35,087 bases of DNA. It comes from DATAXI01 sp036266845. Lineage in GTDB: Bacteria > Verrucomicrobiota > Verrucomicrobiia > Chthoniobacterales > Chthoniobacteraceae. Shown here in pieces: positions 31,156 through 35,087 of the stretch; within the stretch, counting starts at the first letter, position 1; every line of letters starts with the position of its first letter. The translations under genes and the position numbers were made by a program. The notes under the pieces were generated by a model. That model saw only the letters and a list, made by a program, of their open reading frames with translations. It made no database searches and was not told the origin of the DNA. The DNA lies in NCBI GenBank assembly GCA_036266845.1, contig DATAXI010000067.1:1-35087 (forward strand). The letters are read 5' to 3'.

Positions 31156-31434
31156 GTGGAACGAGACACGATCCCGGATGAGCCGTTGACCGGCGATGCG
31201 ATGGAAGACCGCCCCCATATCCCATGGGACGATGACGAACACCGCGTCATGACATGCCACACGTGCAAATTGCCGCGCGTGTTTAACCGGCGGAAGACGC
31301 GGCACTCCCTGCATTTTCTGCTCTCGATCGGGACGATTGGCCTGTGGCTGCCATTCTGGGGCCTCCTCATCATTCACCAGGCGCTCAAGCCGTGGACGTG
31401 CTCCGTCTGCCGCAGGCGCCAGCGGAACGGGTGA
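31156..31434 (+). CDS. Small zinc-ribbon membrane protein
   Basis: A 92-residue product with CHTC near residue 33 and CSVC near residue 82, a split zinc-ribbon pair, flanking a hydrophobic region (LHFLLSIGTIGLWLPFWGLLIIH) that forms one long or two short helices. I do not recognise a named family. The GTG at 31156 has AGGAG almost touching it; ATG at 31201 is an alternative start that keeps both Cys pairs. Its TGA overlaps the GTG of the next gene, suggesting joint translation with the FAD oxidoreductase. Confidence 0.65.
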   Translation: MERDTIPDEPLTGDAMEDRPHIPWDDDEHRVMTCHTCKLPRVFNRRKTRHSLHFLLSIGTIGLWLPFWGLLIIHQALKPWTCSVCRRRQRNG

Positions 31435-32852
31435 ATGAAACCGATGCCATCGTAGTCGGCGCGGGTCCCAATGGGCTCGCGGCGGCGATTTACCTGGCCC
31501 GCGCCGGAGTGCGCGTGCTGGTGCTGGAGGCGTCGGATACTCCCGGCGGAGCCGCCCGCTCCGCACAGGTGACGCTGCCCGGTTTTGTGCACGACCTGGG
31601 CTCGGCAATTCACCCGATGGCGGCCGGCTCGCCGTTCTTCCGGGAATTGGGGCTGGAGCGGCATGGACTGGAGTGGGTGCAGCCGGAGATCGCGCTGGCC
31701 CATCCCCTGGACGGGGGAACTGCCGCGATGCATCGTTCCCTTGAGGCGACGGCGAAGCAACTGCGCGGGGACGGGCCGGCTTACCGGCGCCTGATGCAGC
31801 CGCTGGTGAAAAACTGGGAGGCTGTTGCGGCGGAGATTTTGCGGCCGATGCTGCATCTGCCGCGGCACCCGGTGGCGCTCGCGAGATTTGGGCTGCGCGG
31901 GTTTTTTCCGGCAATGTCGATCATCCGCGGCCGGTTTCGCGGAGAGCACGCAAGGGCGCTTTTTGCGGGATTGGCGGCACACTCGTTTCTGCCGCTTTCG
32001 GCGCCGGGCTCGTCGGCAATCGGCCTGGCGCTGGGGATGATGGGGCATGCGGTCGGCTGGCCTTTTCCGCGCGGAGGGGCGCAGGCGATTACCGATGCGC
32101 TGGCGGCCTGCCTGCGCGAGCATGGCGGCGTCCTGCAATGCAACACGCCGGTCGCTTCCCTCGCGGATTTACCTCCCGCGCGGGCGATCTTACTGGATGT
32201 CTCGCCCTGGCAATTGCTCGCCCTGGCCGGTGCGCGGCTCCCGGCCGGGTACGGTCGCGCGCTGGAGCGTTTCCGCCATGCGCCGGGCATCTTCAAGATC
32301 GATTACGCCCTGGATGGACCCGTGCCCTGGCGGGATGAGGCTTGCCGCCGCGCGGGGACCATTCACCTGGGCGGCAGCGCGGAAGAAATCATGCTGTGCG
32401 AGCGGGAGATCGCCCGCGGGCGCATCCCGGACCGGCCATTTGTGCTGGCCGCGCAGCACAGCGTGTTTGATCCCACGCGCGCGCCGGAGGGCCGGCACAC
32501 CTTCTGGGCGTACTGCCATCTGCCGCTCGGTTCCATTTTTGATATGACCAGCCGCATCGAGCAGCAGATCGAGCGATTTGCTCCGGGCTTTCGGGAGCGC
32601 ATCCTGGCCCGGCACACGATGGGTCCGGCGCGCCTCCAGGCGTGGAACGCGAATCTCATTGGCGGCGATATTTCCGGCGGCGCCAATTCCCTCTGGCAGC
32701 TCTTTTGCCGTCCGGTGCCGGGCTCGGCGCCCTATCGCACGCCGCTGCCGGGCGTTTATCTTTGCTCCGCTTCCACCCCGCCGGGCGGCGGAGTGCATGG
32801 AATGTGCGGCTACCATGCGGCGCGCGTGGCGTTTGCGGATGTTTTCGCTTGA
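31431..32852 (+). CDS. FAD-dependent oxidoreductase, phytoene-desaturase-like
   Basis: A 473-residue protein starting at GTG 31431, overlapping the previous stop by GTGA. The N-terminal dinucleotide-binding motif AIVVGAGPNGLAAAIYLARA with the acidic strand end VLVLEA binds FAD. The C-terminal PGGGVHGMCGYHAA is the second FAD motif of the carotenoid desaturase / amine oxidase superfamily (COG1233). Such proteins desaturate or isomerise isoprenoids or act on unknown substrates; no carotenoid genes are nearby, so the reaction stays open. It precedes an MFS transporter by 35 nt. Confidence 0.85.
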   Translation: MNETDAIVVGAGPNGLAAAIYLARAGVRVLVLEASDTPGGAARSAQVTLPGFVHDLGSAIHPMAAGSPFFRELGLERHGLEWVQPEIALAHPLDGGTAAMHRSLEATAKQLRGDGPAYRRLMQPLVKNWEAVAAEILRPMLHLPRHPVALARFGLRGFFPAMSIIRGRFRGEHARALFAGLAAHSFLPLSAPGSSAIGLALGMMGHAVGWPFPRGGAQAITDALAACLREHGGVLQCNTPVASLADLPPARAILLDVSPWQLLALAGARLPAGYGRALERFRHAPGIFKIDYALDGPVPWRDEACRRAGTIHLGGSAEEIMLCEREIARGRIPDRPFVLAAQHSVFDPTRAPEGRHTFWAYCHLPLGSIFDMTSRIEQQIERFAPGFRERILARHTMGPARLQAWNANLIGGDISGGANSLWQLFCRPVPGSAPYRTPLPGVYLCSASTPPGGGVHGMCGYHAARVAFADVFA

Positions 32853-32887
32853 TCGCGAATGGGGAAAAGCAGGTGCTGGGGGGCGCC

Positions 32888-34237
32888 ATGCCTTCCCGCC
32901 CCCAAACCTCCGCCTACCGCTGGGTCGTATGCGGACTTCTCTTCTTTGCCACCACGTTCAATTACCTGGACCGCCAGGTCATCAGTTACCTCAAGGAGTA
33001 TTTTTGCATGCCGGTCGCGCAGGGAGGCTTTGGGTGGAGCAATACCGATTTCTCCACGCTGACCTCCGCGTTCACCGCATTCTATGCGGGCATGACGATC
33101 ATTGCGGGCTGGTTCATTGACCGCATTGGCACAAAGCTGGGGCTGGCGTTATGCCTTTTCATCTGGTCGATCTGCGGCGCGGTCAATGCCCTGGCCGGGC
33201 GCGCGCTGGCGGCGCATATCTTGGTGCGCAGCGCGTTCGGCATTGGCGAGGCGGGGAACTTTCCCGCGTCCATCAAGACCGTGGCGGAATGGTTTCCGAA
33301 ACGGGAGCGGGCGCTGGCGACGGCGATTTTCAATAGCGGATCGAACTTCGGCGCAATGGTCGCCGCGCTCTTCGTGCCGTGGTGCATGGTGCACTATGGC
33401 GATGCGCGCGGATGGAAGATGGCGTTTCTGTTTACCGGCGCTTCGGGCCTTGTCTGGCTGATTTTCTGGTTCTGGCTTTACGACTCGCCGCATGACCAAA
33501 AGCGCCTCTCTCAGGCGGAGTTTGATTACATTCACGCCGATGACAAGGATCCCGGCGACCGCGGGGATGGCGATGCCGGCAAGGTGCCGTGGTCGCGCCT
33601 CTTCCGCTACCGGCAGACGCTGGCGTTTGCAACCGGTAAGTTCCTGACCGACGGCGTCTGGTGGTTTTATCTCTTTTGGCTGCCGGACTACCTCCACAAG
33701 CAATTCAACATGACCAAGGAGGCGTTGATGCTGCCCACCTTTATCGTGTATGGCATCGCGATAGCCGGCAGCATCTGGGGCGGCGGCATCCCCATGGTGT
33801 TCATCAAGCGGGGAATGGAGGTGTACAAGGCGCGAATGCTTGCGATGCTGTTTATCGCGCTCTGCCCGCTGGCCGTGTTGCTGACACAATATTTTGGCGA
33901 TGTGCAGCGTTTCGGCGGAGCGGCTGCCGCCCTTGCCGTGGCGACGATCTGCATTGGGGCGGCGGCGCACCAGGCGTGGTCGGCAAATCTTTTTACGACA
34001 GTGTCCGATATGTTTCCGAAAAAAGCGGTGGGTTCGGTGACAGGCATCGGCTCCGCGGCGGGCGGTATTGGCGGCGTACTGATGCAAATCCTCCCCGGCC
34101 ACCTGACGGACGCGTTCAAGGCTCATCCACAGACGGCTTATCTAATTATGTTCATGGTTTGCGCGACCAGTTATCTATTGGCCTGGATCATTATGAAAAC
34201 CCTCGTGCCACGGCATAAAGCGATCACCGACCTATGA
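32888..34237 (+). CDS. MFS transporter, anion:cation symporter (hexuronate/organic acid type)
   Basis: A 449-residue membrane protein with about 12 hydrophobic segments. Early motifs FNYLDRQVISYLKEYF and GWFIDRIGTKLGL (MFS motif A variant) and FGIGEAGNFPASIKTVAEWF are characteristic of the ACS family, whose members carry hexuronates, hexonates, phthalate and similar organic anions. The ATG at 32888 has a G-run ribosome site; the frame upstream lies inside the oxidoreductase gene. It overlaps the DUF1345 gene by ATGA. Substrate unknown; uronic acids from polysaccharide breakdown are a reasonable guess. Confidence 0.88.
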   Translation: MPSRPQTSAYRWVVCGLLFFATTFNYLDRQVISYLKEYFCMPVAQGGFGWSNTDFSTLTSAFTAFYAGMTIIAGWFIDRIGTKLGLALCLFIWSICGAVNALAGRALAAHILVRSAFGIGEAGNFPASIKTVAEWFPKRERALATAIFNSGSNFGAMVAALFVPWCMVHYGDARGWKMAFLFTGASGLVWLIFWFWLYDSPHDQKRLSQAEFDYIHADDKDPGDRGDGDAGKVPWSRLFRYRQTLAFATGKFLTDGVWWFYLFWLPDYLHKQFNMTKEALMLPTFIVYGIAIAGSIWGGGIPMVFIKRGMEVYKARMLAMLFIALCPLAVLLTQYFGDVQRFGGAAAALAVATICIGAAAHQAWSANLFTTVSDMFPKKAVGSVTGIGSAAGGIGGVLMQILPGHLTDAFKAHPQTAYLIMFMVCATSYLLAWIIMKTLVPRHKAITDL

Positions 34238-34908
34238 GCAGCCAGCCGCAGCCCGCCGTCCGCGAGTTCATCCTTTTTGATTCGCGGTTCCGCACGATGG
34301 CCGCAGTGGCGGCGGGAATGTGTGTTTATTTTCTGATGCGCATGCACACCTCCGCGGGCAGCAGCCTGATCGCCGCATGGGACGGCTTTGCGCTCGTGCT
34401 GCTGGCGCTGGTGTGGGCCGGAATGTGCGCCGCGGATATCAGCCACATGCGGGCCCGGGCGCGGGAGCAGGATGTAAGCCGTTTCGTGGTGTTCATCTTC
34501 ACCATCACCGCGGCCTGTCTGAGCATTTTCGCCGTGGTTGCGCTCCTCTCGGCGGCCAAGCAATCGAGCCACGTGGGGCTGCACGCCGCCCTCTCGGTGG
34601 TCGCGGTGGCAAGCTCATGGACGCTGGTCCACACGGTGTTCGCGCTCCGTTACGCGCACGCCTATTATGACGAGGGGGAGACACCGGAAAAGCCGGCCGC
34701 CGGCCTTGAGTTTCCAAATGACGACGCGCCTAATTATTTCGATTTCGCCTATTTCTCCTTCGTCATTGGGATGACGTGCCAGGTATCGGATGTGCAAATC
34801 AGCGCCAAGGGCCTGCGCGGGACCGCGCTCATCCACGGCACCCTCTCGTTTTGCTTCAATACCGTAATCCTGGCGCTCACGATCAATACAATCTCGGGCC
34901 TGCTTTAA
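34234..34908 (+). CDS. DUF1345 membrane protein
   Basis: A 224-residue protein with about five to six membrane segments and the DUF1345 signature FAYFSFVIGMTCQVSDVQI, then a conserved HGTLSFCFNTVILALTIN near the C-terminus. The function of the family is unknown. It starts within the MFS stop (ATGA overlap), so the two are translated together. Confidence 0.88.
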   Translation: MSSQPQPAVREFILFDSRFRTMAAVAAGMCVYFLMRMHTSAGSSLIAAWDGFALVLLALVWAGMCAADISHMRARAREQDVSRFVVFIFTITAACLSIFAVVALLSAAKQSSHVGLHAALSVVAVASSWTLVHTVFALRYAHAYYDEGETPEKPAAGLEFPNDDAPNYFDFAYFSFVIGMTCQVSDVQISAKGLRGTALIHGTLSFCFNTVILALTINTISGLL

Positions 34909-34948
34909 TAACGAACCCGGTATCTGGAAGTGTCTTTAAGGAGTGGCT

Positions 34949-34993
34949 ATGTGGGGCGCCACCGATTTCCCGACAGGCTTACGGCACGGATGA
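34949..34993 (+). CDS. Possible 14-residue leader peptide
   Basis: ATG at 34949 has a near-perfect ribosome site (AAGGAG five nt upstream) but the frame has only 14 codons (MWGATDFPTGLRHG). Its TGA overlaps the ATG of the next frame. The strong site on so short a frame suggests a leader that couples translation of the downstream gene. Confidence 0.3.
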   Translation: MWGATDFPTGLRHG

Positions 34994-35087
34994 AGTTTAG
35001 TTCCTTGGCGCGGTTTTTTGGATCGCGCTCAGCCGGATGGCTGGCCGCTTCAATGGCCGCGAGTCGAACTGTGAAAAAGAAAAGGGC
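34990..35087 (+). CDS. Possible start of a gene cut by the right edge
   Basis: From the ATG at 34990 the frame is open to the window end (32 codons). It begins MKFSSLARFFGSRSAGWLAA and ends in a basic stretch (RTVKKKR). The ATGA overlap with the leader at 34949 is the only supporting signal; too short to identify. Confidence 0.35.
   Translation, partial: MKFSSLARFFGSRSAGWLAASMAASRTVKKKR

Overview
The window is high-GC DNA from a diderm (Gram-negative) bacterium: it encodes an outer-membrane polysaccharide export protein, two outer-membrane beta-barrels and a GT9 glycosyltransferase. The mix of a modular PA14/Ig-like secreted hydrolase carrying NWQG..YG..GYNV repeats, a DUF4832 protein and a sigma54/hybrid-kinase system suggests a Verrucomicrobiota-like lineage. 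That assignment is inference from gene style; there is no rRNA marker here. I saw no tRNA, rRNA, CRISPR array, insertion sequence or phage gene.

Left part (1-12420), extracellular polysaccharide. A large secreted hydrolase-like protein runs off the left edge on the minus strand. A Wzy/O-antigen-ligase-type protein (3997-5382, plus) converges with a minus-strand operon read from 12420 leftwards: rfbB, rfbA, a small PDGKETL-repeat protein, an outer-membrane barrel, a Wza-like export protein and a Wzc-like chain-length regulator with a tyrosine-kinase domain. No glycosyltransferase or flippase lies inside this part. Upstream (12565-15482) is a NarL-type two-component pair: a three-PAS soluble histidine kinase and a LuxR-type regulator.

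Centre (15686-26412), the most interesting region: a probable nitrogen-scavenging locus under sigma54 control. It holds a free-standing allophanate-hydrolase C-terminal domain, a CHASE-PAS hybrid kinase, an NtrC-like sigma54 activator, an outer-membrane barrel, a protein very like biuret amidohydrolase, a small secreted protein, an AzgA-type NCS2 permease and a second isochorismatase-fold amidohydrolase. Both transcription units with an amidohydrolase are preceded by a -24/-12 promoter of the same form (TGGCAC-N5-TAGCT). Each also has an upstream dyad (TGTT..AACA) ending exactly 88 nt before its TGGCAC. My reading is that the kinase and activator sense a periplasmic signal and switch on uptake and hydrolysis of biuret or a related ureide.

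Right part (26413-35087), accessory and housekeeping genes: a GT9 glycosyltransferase, a membrane-anchored zinc-ribbon/DUF4832 protein, proC with a TPR protein, a small zinc-ribbon membrane protein translationally coupled to a phytoene-desaturase-like FAD oxidoreductase, and an ACS-type MFS transporter coupled to a DUF1345 membrane protein. A 40-codon membrane-peptide ORF (30991-31113) and a coupled leader/partial ORF at the right edge are weaker calls.
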